Source: Bacillota bacterium (GTDB lineage Bacteria > Bacillota > Clostridia > Tissierellales > Sedimentibacteraceae). From it: a stretch of 6,513 nucleotides of DNA. Numbering within the stretch: position 1 is the first letter of the stretch; each line of letters opens with the position of its first letter. Shown here in pieces: positions 6,513 to 6,513 of this stretch. The stretch is taken from NCBI GenBank assembly GCA_023416855.1, contig JAEZGU010000103.1, positions 1 to 6,513 of the forward strand, given 5' to 3'. The notes under the pieces were generated by a model, which did not search any database, was not told where the DNA came from, and worked only from the letters and a program-made list of their open reading frames with translations. The position numbers and the translations under genes were made by a program.

Positions 6513-6513
6513 T

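Overview
The window is strongly AT-rich and every gene is on the minus strand. Reading in the direction of transcription (high to low coordinates) it holds: a complete sporulation regulator, spoVT (5961-6512); a beta-CASP metallo-beta-lactamase ribonuclease-like protein (4152-5825); a sigma-54 enhancer-binding activator (2076-4133); indolepyruvate:ferredoxin oxidoreductase alpha subunit iorA (47-1822); and the first 14 full codons of iorB (1-44), which runs off the left edge. SpoVT points to an endospore-forming low-GC Firmicute. IorAB with a sigma-54 activator points to an anaerobic amino-acid-fermenting clostridial or Tissierellales-type organism. The genus cannot be fixed from this sequence alone.

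Three transcription units can be proposed. spoVT ends at a clear intrinsic terminator (5906-5943). Directly next to it lies a good sigma-A promoter (TTGTTA-N17-TATAAT, 5876-5904) that should drive a two-gene unit, the beta-CASP protein followed after 18 bp by the sigma-54 activator. The 253-bp gap 1823-2075 then carries what looks like a complete sigma-54 control region for iorAB: a -24/-12 promoter with correct GG-N10-GC geometry (1937-1953) and, about 95-130 bp upstream of its -24 element, a dense cluster of tandem and inverted AACCCATT/GGTTAA repeats (2047-2085). That cluster overlaps the last codons of the activator gene and is the natural candidate for its binding site.

The working model is that the activator senses an unknown metabolite through its N-terminal and PAS domains. 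It would then bind the repeat cluster next to its own gene through an atypical C-terminal winged-helix-like domain, replacing the usual Fis-type helix-turn-helix, and use its intact AAA+ GAFTGA motor to open the sigma-54 promoter of iorAB. IorAB oxidatively decarboxylates aryl-pyruvates from aromatic amino acids to aryl-acyl-CoA and passes electrons to ferredoxin. The gene functions of iorA and spoVT are secure. The regulatory circuit is inferred from motif geometry, and the role of the beta-CASP protein in this locus is unknown.
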